Positions 38,077 to 47,864 are shown, counted from the first letter of the stretch. The stretch is DNA of 64,000 bases from Flavobacterium psychroterrae (GCF_018380615.1 NZ_JAGYVZ010000002.1:372001-436000); one strand, 5' to 3'. Notes: generated by a model from the sequence alone, not told the origin. Translations and numbers: made by a program.

Positions 38077-39312
38077 ATGAAACGTAAAATAATATACTTA
38101 AGTTGCTTCATTTTAATGTCGTTAACTTCATTTTCTCAAAGTATTTCAAGTTCTCCATATTCATTATACGGAGTAGGTAGTTTGTATGATGCTGATTTTG
38201 GGATATTGCCCGCAATTGGTTCATCAGGAATTGCTTTGCCATCAGATACCTTTATAAACAATCTGAATCCTGCATCATTAGGATATTTACCTCAAAACCA
38301 TTTCATGTTTGATATTGGAGGAAAAGCAATTTCTACCACTTATCAAAGCAGTTCAAGAAGCGAGAGCCGTAATAATTTTCAATTTTCTCATCTTGCTTTT
38401 GCTTTTCCAATAACTAAAAATTCAGGATTTAGTGTGGCTTTACGGCCCTATTCAAGTTCAGCTTTTAAAATTTCTAATTTAAAATTACCAATAGACAATA
38501 GTCAGGATTATTACTATTTAACCGCTACAGGTTCGGGCGGATTGAATAATTTTGATTTTTCATATGGATATCGATTCGGGAAAAAATTATCTCTTGGAGT
38601 TTCAGCAGCTGTGTTGTTTGGAAATACTACTGATGATAGAAATTTCCTGATTATGAATTCAATTACAAGTATTCAGAAAAAAACAAATTACAGCGGTGTA
38701 AGAGCAACAATAGGGGCGCAATACAAAATTGATTCCACTTTTACAGTTGCAACGACTTTTAAATTGCCATCGCAAATTGGTGCTTCTAAAGTGCAGACTG
38801 TTCAAACGGTTACGGATGATGTTATTACAACTGTAGAATCGAATGTAGCATCAAAAACAGACGATTATTATATGCCTTTAGAAATAGGGATAGGAATTAG
38901 TAAGCGTTTTAAAAACAACCTGAATATGACGCTTGATTATGAAAAGAGTTTATGGAGTGACAGCGATCAATCTGAGTTATATGGAAATTTTGTAAACCAG
39001 GATCGTTTTGCAATGGGATTTACCTATAGCACTAAAAAGAATATTCGTAAATATTGGGACAGGATTCAATATGCCACAGGTGTAAACTTTGATACGGGCT
39101 ATCTTGAAGTTGATGGAAAAAGAGTGAATAATGCAGCTATTTCCATAGGACTTACATTGCCTATAGAAAACACATATTCTGCTTTGCATATCTCGTATTC
39201 TTACGGACAAAGAGGTAGTATTTCAGACAATTTAATAAAAGAAAATTACCATAAAATTTCCCTTAATTTATCTTTAGACGGAATTTGGTTTATAAAACGA
39301 AAAATAGAGTAG
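38077..39312 (+). CDS. FadL/OmpP1-like outer-membrane barrel
   Basis: A 411-residue protein with a signal peptide (SLTSFSQS). The N-terminal pattern GSSGIALPSDTFINNLNPASLGYLP resembles the OmpP1/FadL/TodX family, followed by alternating strands to the end. Such barrels carry hydrophobic compounds, but no substrate can be read here. It is coupled to the DUF4270 lipoprotein with no gap and is convergent with murI. Confidence 0.7.
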   Translation: MKRKIIYLSCFILMSLTSFSQSISSSPYSLYGVGSLYDADFGILPAIGSSGIALPSDTFINNLNPASLGYLPQNHFMFDIGGKAISTTYQSSSRSESRNNFQFSHLAFAFPITKNSGFSVALRPYSSSAFKISNLKLPIDNSQDYYYLTATGSGGLNNFDFSYGYRFGKKLSLGVSAAVLFGNTTDDRNFLIMNSITSIQKKTNYSGVRATIGAQYKIDSTFTVATTFKLPSQIGASKVQTVQTVTDDVITTVESNVASKTDDYYMPLEIGIGISKRFKNNLNMTLDYEKSLWSDSDQSELYGNFVNQDRFAMGFTYSTKKNIRKYWDRIQYATGVNFDTGYLEVDGKRVNNAAISIGLTLPIENTYSALHISYSYGQRGSISDNLIKENYHKISLNLSLDGIWFIKRKIE

Positions 39313-39316
39313 GGAT

Positions 39317-40093
39317 TTAAAAATCTTTTTCTATAACCGTATATTTATAATCTAAAATTGATTTTAAAACTTCAGGATTTGAATTTACGTAAAATATCGG
39401 ATCTGTGTTTTGAATGTCTGTAAAACCAACTTTCTCGCGTAAAACATTTTGGGTTTGGCGGGCAACTGCTTCGCCTGAATCAATAATCTGAATGTGTTCC
39501 GGAAGTATCTTTTTAATCTGCGGAATTAAATAGGGGTAATGACTGCAGCCTAAAACCAGATAATCAATATTAGCATCGATCATAGGCTGTAAATACGATT
39601 CTAGTAATTGAGTCATTTCCGGTGAATTTAAATTCCCGTCTTCAATAAGCTGAACAAGTCCATGACCCACTTGTTCAATTATTGTAGTGTTTTGAAACAT
39701 CTCAGCCGTTTTATTAAACAACTCACTATTTAGGGTTCCTTTTGTGGCTAAAATGCCTATTACTTGTGTTTTTGAATTATTAGCTGCAGGTTTTATTGCA
39801 GGCTCAATTCCTATAAACGGAATATCATAATCACCACGAAGTTCCAGAATTGCATTTGTCGTCGCAGTATTACACGCTACAACAATAAGTTTGCAATTCA
39901 TTTCAAGTAAAAAGTCAACATTCTTTTTGCTCAGGGCAACAATCTCTTCTTTGGTTCTCTGACCATAAGGAGCATTTTTACTATCGGCTAAATAGATGGT
40001 TTTTTCGTTGGGAAGTAATTCGTGGATGGCGCTCCAGATGGAAGTTCCTCCAATACCGGAATCAAAAACGCCTATAGGATTGTTATTCGTCAT
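39317..40093 (-). CDS. murI: Glutamate racemase
   Basis: A 258-residue cytoplasmic racemase that makes D-glutamate for peptidoglycan. The two catalytic cysteines are Cys74 (VVACNTATTN) and Cys183 (LGCSHYPYL), and Asp11/Ser12 lie in VFDSGIGG. It has its own TAAATTTG promoter box, downstream of the ompH terminator. Confidence 0.96.
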   Translation of the reverse strand: MTNNNPIGVFDSGIGGTSIWSAIHELLPNEKTIYLADSKNAPYGQRTKEEIVALSKKNVDFLLEMNCKLIVVACNTATTNAILELRGDYDIPFIGIEPAIKPAANNSKTQVIGILATKGTLNSELFNKTAEMFQNTTIIEQVGHGLVQLIEDGNLNSPEMTQLLESYLQPMIDANIDYLVLGCSHYPYLIPQIKKILPEHIQIIDSGEAVARQTQNVLREKVGFTDIQNTDPIFYVNSNPEVLKSILDYKYTVIEKDF

Positions 40094-40097
40094 GATA

Positions 40098-40105
40098 CAA
40101 ATTTA
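40098..40105 (-). promoter_or_regulatory. -7 promoter box for murI
   Basis: The minus strand reads TAAATTTG only 5 bases before the ATG, implying a very short leader. Confidence 0.45.
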
Positions 40106-40188
40106 GTCTTTTTTGCAATAAATTGATATTTCAATTTACATGAAATAGGAGAATATTTTTTGTTTTTTAATTTTAAATAATGCAAAAA

Positions 40189-40224
40189 AAAACTGCTTAA
40201 AACTTTTAAAGTTTAAGCAGTTTT
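40189..40224 (-). terminator. Terminator after ompH genes
   Basis: AAAACTGCTTAA pairs with TTAAGCAGTTTT, extended through a one-base bulge to an AAAGT/ACTTT closing stem, with a T-rich tail on the minus strand. Confidence 0.75.
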
Positions 40225-40244
40225 GATTTTAAGAAATTCGTTTA

Positions 40245-40748
40245 TTAGAATCCTAAATCTTTTTTTACATCAGCAGTAATGTTTGGACCATCAGCTAATA
40301 AAAGAGTAGAACCATCTAATACATATTGGAAACCTTTAGCTTTTCCAACTTTTTGGATAGAAGCTCTTACTTTTTCCATTAATGGTTTAACGATGTCAGT
40401 TTCTTTTTGTTGCAATTCTTTTTGAGCGTTGTCTCTGTAGTCAACGATTCTTTTTTGCATGTCCTGAACCTCTTTAGAACGTTCTCCGTTTACAGCATCA
40501 GTTACAGTTGCAGCTTCACCTTCGTATTTTTTGATTTTTACTTGGTATTCGTCAACCATTTTTTTGTATTCTGCATCGTATGTCCCACTTAATTTTTGTA
40601 GTTGATTTTGTGCATCTAGCATTGCAGGCATTTTCGACATAATCTCGCTAACATCAACATGAGCTACCTTAGCTTGTGCGTTCATTGTGTTACTTGCTCC
40701 TAAAATAAGTATGGCAGCAATTAGTAAAGTTTTGATTTGTTTCATCAT
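40245..40748 (-). CDS. OmpH/Skp-family periplasmic chaperone (short)
   Basis: A 167-residue protein with a signal peptide (ASNTMNAQAK), a beta core at both ends (VAHVDVSEIMSKMP, FQYVLDGSTLLLAD) and a long charged coiled-coil tentacle between. Skp-type trimers hold unfolded outer-membrane proteins for BamA. It follows the longer OmpH gene by 15 bases. Confidence 0.92.
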   Translation of the reverse strand: MMKQIKTLLIAAILILGASNTMNAQAKVAHVDVSEIMSKMPAMLDAQNQLQKLSGTYDAEYKKMVDEYQVKIKKYEGEAATVTDAVNGERSKEVQDMQKRIVDYRDNAQKELQQKETDIVKPLMEKVRASIQKVGKAKGFQYVLDGSTLLLADGPNITADVKKDLGF

Positions 40749-40763
40749 TTTTAAAAATATTAA

Positions 40764-41780
40764 TTAATTATTGGTCGTATTTGATTTTTGTGGTTCGGCT
40801 TCTTTTGCTTTTTTAGCCGCTTCTCGTTCTTCTAAAATTTTCTTTCTTCTGTCTTCTAATTCTTTTTTACGCTGTTCGTAAAGTTTTTGTCTTTCTGCTG
40901 CTTTATCTACTGAAGGATCTGTCGTTGTTGCTTCAGTTCCGGTAGTTGCAGGTTTTGCTGTTCCATCAGTTGCTGTGGCTGGTTTTGCTGTTGCATCTGT
41001 TTTAGCTGGTTCAGAAACCGTGCCATTTTTTTTCGCTTCTCTTTCTGCTGCAATGGCCTTTCTTCTGTCGTCGTATTCTTTTTTCTTAGCTTCCTGCTCT
41101 AATCTTCTGTCTTCAATTAATTTCTCTCTCGCAGTTCTTTTTTCATCTAAAGCTTTTTGTCGGTCTTGCATTGCTGGATTCTCATCAATAGCATTTTCAA
41201 CTTTTTCTTTTGCTTCCTGATCTTTTAATTGTTTTTTAGTCAGTTGTTCACGTTTATCAGTTCTGTTTAAAACACGAATAACCTGATCGCTGATGTCAAA
41301 CTTTTTGTTGCTGAAAAGCATTGTCAGATCTGATGATTTATCAAATACAAAATCATAGCTTTTAGCTTCGGCAATATCCTGAACGGCTGTAAAAACCTGA
41401 TCTTGAATTGGTTTTGCCAGTGCTGCTTTTTGATGAATTAAATTTCCTTCAGCTCCAAATTGTTTCTGCTGATAATCCAGCATTTCGTTTTCAAGAAATT
41501 TAATTTCAGTTTCTCTTTCATCAATAAGCTCTTTAGTAAGTAAAGCTCTTTCGGCTTTAAGACCTTCTTTAAGAATATTAATATCCAGTTTTTTGGCTTC
41601 TATATCTTGTTTCCACTTTTGGGCTTTTAACTCCAGCTGAGCTTTTGCTTCTTTATAATCAGAGACATTTTCCAAAATATATTCCATGTCAATGTAACCA
41701 ATCCTTGTCGTTCTTGTTTGAGCCTGACTTGTATATGCTACAATAAAAGCTGAAAATATAAATAAAAATTGTTTTCTCAT
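40764..41780 (-). CDS. OmpH/Skp-family protein with long charged C-terminal extension
   Basis: A 338-residue OmpH relative. Residues 1-175 form the usual signal peptide, core and coiled coil (TRIGYIDMEYILENVSDYKE, YDFVFDKSSDLTMLF). Residues 180-338 are a low-complexity extension: Lys/Glu/Arg-rich helix, a Pro/Ala/Thr stretch (about 265-290) and a second charged helix. The extension roughly doubles the family length. It lies downstream of bamA with its own promoter box. Confidence 0.9.
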   Translation of the reverse strand: MRKQFLFIFSAFIVAYTSQAQTRTTRIGYIDMEYILENVSDYKEAKAQLELKAQKWKQDIEAKKLDINILKEGLKAERALLTKELIDERETEIKFLENEMLDYQQKQFGAEGNLIHQKAALAKPIQDQVFTAVQDIAEAKSYDFVFDKSSDLTMLFSNKKFDISDQVIRVLNRTDKREQLTKKQLKDQEAKEKVENAIDENPAMQDRQKALDEKRTAREKLIEDRRLEQEAKKKEYDDRRKAIAAEREAKKNGTVSEPAKTDATAKPATATDGTAKPATTGTEATTTDPSVDKAAERQKLYEQRKKELEDRRKKILEEREAAKKAKEAEPQKSNTTNN

Positions 41781-41808
41781 AACATTAGTCTATTTTGAAA
41801 TTTTTACA

Positions 41809-41816
41809 CAAATGTA
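41809..41816 (-). promoter_or_regulatory. -7 promoter box for ompH pair
   Basis: The minus strand reads TACATTTG between the bamA stop and the OmpH start, 28 bases before the ATG. Confidence 0.55.
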
Positions 41817-41828
41817 ATAAATTTTCTA

Positions 41829-44501
41829 TTAAAACTGTTGTCCAATAATAAAGTGAATTTCTTTACCATGCGCTTTAGTTTCTCCCGGCTGAGGATCAAA
41901 TCCATAACCCCAGTCAATACCTAATAATCCAAATGCTGGCATGAATACACGTAAACCAACACCTGCAGAACGGTTAAGGTCAAATGGATTGTAATCTTTA
42001 AAAGTTGGGTATGATGAACCAGCTTCTAAAAACGCCAATGCATAAATAGATGCAGACGATTTCAATGTAATTGGATAACGTAATTCAGCAGAGAATTTGT
42101 TGTAAATTGTCGCTCCAATTTGTTCACCACTTGCATTTACAGGAGTCAATGAGTTATTTTCATAACCTCTTAACTGGATTGTTTCTCTACCATCCATAGA
42201 GTAATTTGCCATACCATCTCCACCTAAATAGAAACGTTCAAACGGCACAACACCTCTTGATTGGTCATAAGCACCTAAGAAACCAAACTCTGTTAATGTT
42301 CTTAAAACTAATTTACCATATAGTTTAGTATACCAATCTCCTTTAAATTTGATTTTATAGTATTCTAACCAATTGTATTTCTTTTGATCGACTTTCCCCT
42401 GATCAGTATCTGCATTTGCATAATCAGATCCAACACTTACAACTCCTGGTTGTCCATTTATAGTTTCGGTTTTTACATAATCTCCAGGATTAAGTGGTTG
42501 TCCGTCTAAACCTGAAGTTGGTGCTCCTGTATATTGTGATTTGTATTCTTTTTGATTTTGTAAATCTCCGTAATTGATACCATTAAATAATGAGTAAGGA
42601 GGTGTCACTTTTGCCGAAATACTAAAGTCTGAACCATACGTTGGGAATATCGGGTTAACCCCTTTATTACTTCTTGAAAGTCCAATTGTATACGCTAAGT
42701 TTCTAGACGCTCCATTACCAAAAGTAAATAAACCCGTGTTGTAATTATTTAAATCATAATGTTGGTAACTCACAGATTGTGAAAGAACGAAATAATCATC
42801 CGGCACAGTAAGACGTTTTGCTAAACCAACTTGTAATGTAAGGATGTTAAAGCTTTTATCTTTATCTACAGTTCTTGTGGCATAATTGTTAAGGAATTGT
42901 TTGCTATAAGATATAGATGAACTAAATTGTACTGGTTTTTTTCCTCCAAACCATGGTTCTGAGAATGATAAACTATACGTCTGGAAATAAGTACTTCCTT
43001 GTAAACGAAGCGCTACTTTTTGACCATCTCCCATAGGTAATGGTTTGTAAGATTCCTTATTGAATAAGTTTTTAGCTGAGAAGTTATTGAACGATAATCC
43101 TAAAGTTCCAATAAAACCTCCACCACCGTAACCTCCTTGAAGTTCAACCTGGCTGGATCCTTTTTCTACAACATGATATTCAATATCAACAGTTCCTGCA
43201 GCGGCATCAACATTCTTGAATTTTGGATCAATTGCTTCAGGATCAAAGAATCCTAATTGTCCAATTTCACGAATAGTTCTTACCAATTGTTCTTTACTGT
43301 ATTTTTCACCTGGCTTAGTTCTAAGCTCACGGTAAATAACGTGATCATTAGTTTTATCGTTTCCTACCACAGATATTTTATTGAAATAAGCAATAGGACC
43401 TTCTGTAACTCTAATTTCAAAATCAATAGTATCGTTAACGGTTTTTACCTCTACAGCATTGATATTAGAAAACAAATAACCATTGTTTTGGTATAAGTTT
43501 GTAATATCTTCAGCATCAGGTTTTGTTTTATCCGCAATACGTTTTTCAAGTAAAACACCATTATAGGTTTCTCCCTTTTTGATTCCTAAATAACGATTTA
43601 ATAATTGATCTGAGTAAACGGTATTTCCAAGAAACTTAATATTACCAAAGTAATATTTGTTTCCTTCTTCCATTTTAATTTTAATGGCAAGCATATTTTT
43701 CTGTTTGTTATAACTAACAGAATCATAAATAATACGTGCATCACGATAACCTTTTTCCTTATACGCAGCAACAACTTTTTCTAAGTCGGTTTTGTATTTT
43801 TCAGGAATAAATTTTGAAGATTTAAGAACGCGAAAGAAATTCTTTTGCTTTGTATCTTTCATTGCAGATCTCAATTGATTACTGGTAAGTTGTTTGTTAC
43901 CAACGAAATCAATACTGCTAATTTTTACTTTATCACCTTTATCTATCCTGACAAGCATATTCACCTGATTTCCGTTTATGGTATCAGGAGTGTTTGTAAT
44001 GGTTACTTTAGTGTTGTAAAAACCTTCTTTTTTATATTTGTTTTCTATATAATTTTTGGTTGTAGTAATTAAGTTTTCATTTACAATTTTGTTTTTAGTT
44101 AAATTGTTATCCTTAATTAATCCTTCGACTTTACTTTTCTTAATACCAACAAATTTTACTTCATTTAATTTAGGAAGTTCAACAATGTTTAAGTCTAAAT
44201 AGATACTATCATTGTCAATTTTATTTACATAGAAAGAGATTTCATCAAAAAGGCCAAGTTTGCCTAATTTTTTAATTGCACCACTAATTTCTTCACCTGG
44301 TACAGTTATTTCCTGTCCTTTTTGAAGACCGGAAAAGGTAACTACAGTTTGTTCATTGAAGCTTATTTTACCAACAACAGATACTTTAGCAAGAATATAT
44401 TTTTTTCCCTGATCAAAAGGGACTCTTTCTTGTGCTTTTATTTGTGAAAAACTACCCAAAAGAAGTAGGGTAAGGACTATTTGTACTCTTTTTTGTAACA
44501 C
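41829..44501 (-). CDS. bamA: Outer-membrane protein assembly factor BamA
   Basis: An 890-residue Omp85 protein with a signal peptide (GSFSQIKAQ), five POTRA domains over roughly the first 400 residues, then a 16-stranded barrel with the lid-loop motif IQLRGYENNS and a terminal aromatic strand. It inserts barrel proteins into the outer membrane. The frame is open far into uppS; the GTG at 44501 gives a clean signal peptide and a 7-base gap to uppS. A GTG at 44525 is an alternative. The barrel loops are longer than in E. coli, which is normal for the phylum. Confidence 0.93.
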   Translation of the reverse strand: MLQKRVQIVLTLLLLGSFSQIKAQERVPFDQGKKYILAKVSVVGKISFNEQTVVTFSGLQKGQEITVPGEEISGAIKKLGKLGLFDEISFYVNKIDNDSIYLDLNIVELPKLNEVKFVGIKKSKVEGLIKDNNLTKNKIVNENLITTTKNYIENKYKKEGFYNTKVTITNTPDTINGNQVNMLVRIDKGDKVKISSIDFVGNKQLTSNQLRSAMKDTKQKNFFRVLKSSKFIPEKYKTDLEKVVAAYKEKGYRDARIIYDSVSYNKQKNMLAIKIKMEEGNKYYFGNIKFLGNTVYSDQLLNRYLGIKKGETYNGVLLEKRIADKTKPDAEDITNLYQNNGYLFSNINAVEVKTVNDTIDFEIRVTEGPIAYFNKISVVGNDKTNDHVIYRELRTKPGEKYSKEQLVRTIREIGQLGFFDPEAIDPKFKNVDAAAGTVDIEYHVVEKGSSQVELQGGYGGGGFIGTLGLSFNNFSAKNLFNKESYKPLPMGDGQKVALRLQGSTYFQTYSLSFSEPWFGGKKPVQFSSSISYSKQFLNNYATRTVDKDKSFNILTLQVGLAKRLTVPDDYFVLSQSVSYQHYDLNNYNTGLFTFGNGASRNLAYTIGLSRSNKGVNPIFPTYGSDFSISAKVTPPYSLFNGINYGDLQNQKEYKSQYTGAPTSGLDGQPLNPGDYVKTETINGQPGVVSVGSDYANADTDQGKVDQKKYNWLEYYKIKFKGDWYTKLYGKLVLRTLTEFGFLGAYDQSRGVVPFERFYLGGDGMANYSMDGRETIQLRGYENNSLTPVNASGEQIGATIYNKFSAELRYPITLKSSASIYALAFLEAGSSYPTFKDYNPFDLNRSAGVGLRVFMPAFGLLGIDWGYGFDPQPGETKAHGKEIHFIIGQQF

Positions 44502-44508
44502 TAAAAAA

Positions 44509-45249
44509 TTATTTAATTTGTTCACTGGTTTTTCCAAATCTACGTTCTCTTTTTTGATAACTAATAATAGCCTCATATAAATCTTGATCTTTAAAGTCTG
44601 GCCACAAGACATTAGTAAAATATAATTCTGCATAGGCAATCTGCCACAGCAAAAAATTACTTATTCTATGTTCTCCACTTGTTCGTATTAATAAATCTAC
44701 GTCAGGTAAATTTTGCGTGTAAAGATGCTCATTTATAATTGAATCGTCAATAGCGTCTATTGAAATTATATTATTTTTAACTTTATCACTGATGATTCTC
44801 ACAGCATTTACCAATTCTTCTCGTGATCCGTAACTTAAAGCGAGAGTTAGCGTAAGACGTGTATTGTTTTTTGTTTTATCAATTACATCCAAAAGTTCTT
44901 TTTGAGCAGATTTCGGTAATTTATCAAGATTTCCAATTGCATTAAGTTTGATATTGTTTTCCTGTAATGTACCAAGTTCTTTTTTTAATGAATTGATTAA
45001 TATTTTCATTAAAGCTTCGACTTCTAATTTTGGGCGATTCCAGTTTTCTGTAGAAAAAGCGTATAGCGTTAAATACTCTATGCCAAGTTTAGCACAAGTT
45101 GTAATTGTTTTTTTGACAGATTTTGTTCCGTTTTCGTGACCAAACGCCCTTAAAAAACCTTGTTGTTTTGCCCAACGTCCATTTCCGTCCATAATAATGG
45201 CCAAATGTTTGGGTAAGTTGTTGTGATCTATAGAGTCTAGTAAATTCAT
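44509..45249 (-). CDS. uppS: Isoprenyl transferase (undecaprenyl diphosphate synthase)
   Basis: A 246-residue cis-prenyltransferase that makes the C55 lipid carrier for peptidoglycan and O-antigen. Motifs: HLAIIMDGNGRWAKQQ with the catalytic Asp, YLTLYAFSTENWNRP, and the C-terminal RTSGEHRISNFLLWQIAYAE. The start is placed at the ATG at 45249 (MNLLDSID); the frame extends into the upstream gene. It belongs to the DUF6089-uppS-bamA operon. Confidence 0.95.
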   Translation of the reverse strand: MNLLDSIDHNNLPKHLAIIMDGNGRWAKQQGFLRAFGHENGTKSVKKTITTCAKLGIEYLTLYAFSTENWNRPKLEVEALMKILINSLKKELGTLQENNIKLNAIGNLDKLPKSAQKELLDVIDKTKNNTRLTLTLALSYGSREELVNAVRIISDKVKNNIISIDAIDDSIINEHLYTQNLPDVDLLIRTSGEHRISNFLLWQIAYAELYFTNVLWPDFKDQDLYEAIISYQKRERRFGKTSEQIK

Positions 45250-45254
45250 TTTTA

Positions 45255-45938
45255 TTAATATGCGCAATAGCAAGGTTTCTGTCCAAAGGTATACGTTAGA
45301 GTAATACCTGAAAACACATACCAGTCATTATTATTTAAATTTCCAAAATGCAAAGGCTCATACGCCTTATTGCTTGGGTTGCTTCCGTCAATATTATCCG
45401 TAAAAGTATAACGTGCCCCAACTTCTGCACCCAGAACCCAATGAGGAGCAATATTTGATTTAATTCCCAATGTAATAGGTATGGCAATTGAACCTGAACT
45501 TTTATCCTTTTTTGTTTGTCCTCCTGTTACGTATAATTGATCGTACATAAAGTAACTTAATCCTGAATATATATAAGGAGTAATTTTTGGATGATAATCA
45601 TGAAGATTAAAGTCGAAAAAATTAAACTCTAAACCTGCCGAAAGCTCTTTTACAGTATTTTCAAAACTATAACCTCTTTGGCTTCTTCCTGTTTCTTCTG
45701 AGTTACGATCATTTCCTGCAATAGTTGATTGTGTGTAGGAGAAGCGATAAGAATGACGTGGGCTTTTATTCCATTTGTATAAAACACCAAAGGCCAGCTT
45801 TTCAGGGGCTATATAAGTTGTTTTTCCTACGTCACCTACAAAGTTACTTCCACCAAGGAAAACACCAATCTCATGGATTTGAGCATTCAGTGTAATAAAG
45901 GGGAATAAACATAACAATAAATTAAAAATTTTCTTCAT
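45255..45938 (-). CDS. DUF6089 family outer-membrane protein
   Basis: A 227-residue small barrel-like protein with a signal peptide (TLNAQIHEIG) and the family pattern EIGVFLGGSNFVGDVGKT, ending in a short Cys pair (KPCYCAY). It is the first gene of the uppS-bamA operon and is probably a BamA-linked envelope protein of unknown role. Confidence 0.8.
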   Translation of the reverse strand: MKKIFNLLLCLFPFITLNAQIHEIGVFLGGSNFVGDVGKTTYIAPEKLAFGVLYKWNKSPRHSYRFSYTQSTIAGNDRNSEETGRSQRGYSFENTVKELSAGLEFNFFDFNLHDYHPKITPYIYSGLSYFMYDQLYVTGGQTKKDKSSGSIAIPITLGIKSNIAPHWVLGAEVGARYTFTDNIDGSNPSNKAYEPLHFGNLNNNDWYVFSGITLTYTFGQKPCYCAY

Positions 45939-45956
45939 TTAATTCAAAATTGCGTG

Positions 45957-45964
45957 CAAATATA
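45957..45964 (-). promoter_or_regulatory. -7 promoter box for DUF6089-uppS-bamA operon
   Basis: The minus strand reads TATATTTG, 19 bases before the ATG at 45938. Confidence 0.55.
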
Positions 45965-46111
45965 ATAATTATCGATACGAATCAACGTTCCTTTGATTAA
46001 ATGTGCTTTTTTTTCAATTTACAATATGTATTTGAGACATTTAATGATGATTCACTACATGCAGAACGGCAAAAAGTACTATTATCGTATAGAGTGGAAT
46101 CAGAAAAGAAC

Positions 46112-46999
46112 TTAATTTCTCTTGTCTTCTCCCCAAAGCAATTTGTTTCTCAGTGTTTTTAAGAATGTTTCGCCAGGAATCTCAACCATTTTAATTTTAA
46201 AATCAGTTTTTTTAATCGTTAAAACAGATTCATTTTTTACCGAAGCAATTCTGGAATCTAACGAAACCAGATATTGATCTTCTCTTCCGGAAACACGAAG
46301 TTTAATTTCAGTATCATCGGGAATAACAAGCGGTCTTGCAGTTAAATTATGAGGTGCAATAGGTGTAATCACTAAACTTTTAACATCCGGAGTTAATAAA
46401 GGTCCGCCGCAACTTAACGAATATCCTGTGGAACCTGTTGGAGTAGAGATGATTAATCCATCTGCCCAATACGAGTTTAGATATTCATTATTTAAATGCG
46501 TTTCAACCGTAATCATCGAAGTTGTGTCTTTGCGGCTCACCGTAATCTCATTCATAGCGAAATTTAAACCTTCTTCAATAGCATCATTTTTAGGATCGCA
46601 GGTTACACTTAATAAGGTCCTTTCAGAAGTGGTGTAATTTTTGTCAATTACAAACTGTAAAAAGCTATCAATGTTTTCTTTTTGAACAGTAGCTAAAAAA
46701 CCAAGTCTTCCGGCATTAATTCCTAAAATAGGAACACCTGAATTACGAACTAATGTCGCCGCTCTCAAAATTGTTCCGTCACCGCCAATACTAATCAACA
46801 TTTCAAAGCTATTATCTAAAGAAGTACTTGCCGAAAAAGTTTTGTATCCTTTTTGTACAAGATCCTTTTCGTGAAGCATTTCCAAAAAGTTTTCTTCTAT
46901 AACCATTTCGACATTATTAGTTTTGAAAAACAAAAAGATGTCCTTGATAATAGGTTCTGTACTGTTCTGATAATACTGTCCGTAAATGGCTACTTTCAT
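46112..46999 (-). CDS. nadK: NAD kinase
   Basis: A 295-residue cytoplasmic kinase making NADP from NAD. Motifs: ISIGGDGTILRAATL with the catalytic Asp, INAGRLGFLA, NEITVSRKDTTSM and STPTGSTGYSLSCGGPLL. The frame extends 29 codons upstream, but the family N-terminus MKVAIYGQYYQN begins at the ATG at 46999. It lies 89 bases after the CBS gene. Confidence 0.96.
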   Translation of the reverse strand: MKVAIYGQYYQNSTEPIIKDIFLFFKTNNVEMVIEENFLEMLHEKDLVQKGYKTFSASTSLDNSFEMLISIGGDGTILRAATLVRNSGVPILGINAGRLGFLATVQKENIDSFLQFVIDKNYTTSERTLLSVTCDPKNDAIEEGLNFAMNEITVSRKDTTSMITVETHLNNEYLNSYWADGLIISTPTGSTGYSLSCGGPLLTPDVKSLVITPIAPHNLTARPLVIPDDTEIKLRVSGREDQYLVSLDSRIASVKNESVLTIKKTDFKIKMVEIPGETFLKTLRNKLLWGEDKRN

Positions 47000-47088
47000 C
47001 TGATGTTGAATCGTTTTTTTGTTTATTGTTAAACCGTTAATTTTCTTTGTCAAAACGATTAAACAATTAACCGATCCAACAAACAATA

Positions 47089-47748
47089 TTATATATTAAG
47101 GTATTTGTCTAAATAATCTGAACGCTCTTTCAAGCTGTTGATATAAGCATCTTCCTGATGTTCTGATATAATTTCATAACCATATCTTCTATAGGTCTGA
47201 ATAATTTCATTCATTGGTCCAACGCCAATTTTTACCGTGATCTGAACATTTTCAAGATCAGCTTCAGATACAAAACAACCCAGAATTTTACCGTTATTGC
47301 TTTCAACAATCTGCGTTACTTGTCCCATCGAATAATCTAAAAGTCCTTTTTGAACGATTATTATTCCGCCTTGTTCTTTTAAAAATGGAGTTTCCTGAAA
47401 AAATTTCATGATATCTTCCATTTCATAATATCCTATATAGGCATTATTTTCGTCAAGAACCGAAACAATATTCGTATGGTTTTTAGCAAAAATTTCCAGA
47501 ACATCAAGCCACAACATTGATTTGCGGGCAAAAAAACGTTCCAGCGTATATTTGTAATCAATAACTTTTTTATCTGTATCAAAAGTTTCAACATCATCAG
47601 CAGCGATACTTCCAATGAAAATTCCGTTTTCCAAAACCGGAAAATGCGAAAAATTCAATTCAGCAAAAAAGTCCTGAGCCGATGCTATCGTTTCCTGACT
47701 ATCTATCGCTCTTAAATCATTGTTGATATAGTTTATAATTTCTGTCAT
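47089..47748 (-). CDS. CBS-domain protein
   Basis: A 219-residue protein with a CBS pair in the N-terminal two-thirds (DFFAELNFSHFPVLENGIFIG and NHTNIVSVLDENNAYIGYYEMED) and an ACT-like C-terminal region (AVQ-type strands, GGIIIVQKGLLDYSMGQV). CBS pairs usually sense adenine nucleotides. The start is set at the ATG at 47748. Conserved next to nadK and pdxJ in flavobacteria as far as I recall; function unknown. Confidence 0.85.
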   Translation of the reverse strand: MTEIINYINNDLRAIDSQETIASAQDFFAELNFSHFPVLENGIFIGSIAADDVETFDTDKKVIDYKYTLERFFARKSMLWLDVLEIFAKNHTNIVSVLDENNAYIGYYEMEDIMKFFQETPFLKEQGGIIIVQKGLLDYSMGQVTQIVESNNGKILGCFVSEADLENVQITVKIGVGPMNEIIQTYRRYGYEIISEHQEDAYINSLKERSDYLDKYLNI

Positions 47749-47814
47749 AAATCTGTTAAGGATATTTGATGCAAAATAATCAAAAAATAGCAAAAACTGC
47801 TACGTTTTACTTTG

Positions 47815-47822
47815 TATTTTTG
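47815..47822 (+). promoter_or_regulatory. -7 promoter box for pdxJ
   Basis: TATTTTTG matches TAnnTTTG and ends 42 bases before the ATG. Confidence 0.5.
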
Positions 47823-47864
47823 TCGTAACAAATATAGTGTTACTAGAATTAATTATCTATTTAT

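Noticed and set aside
46044..46115. Short plus-strand frame MMIHYMQNGKKYYYRIEWNQ between DUF6089 and nadK
   Set aside because: Only 23 residues, overlaps the nadK end, and no promoter box or conserved feature is visible.
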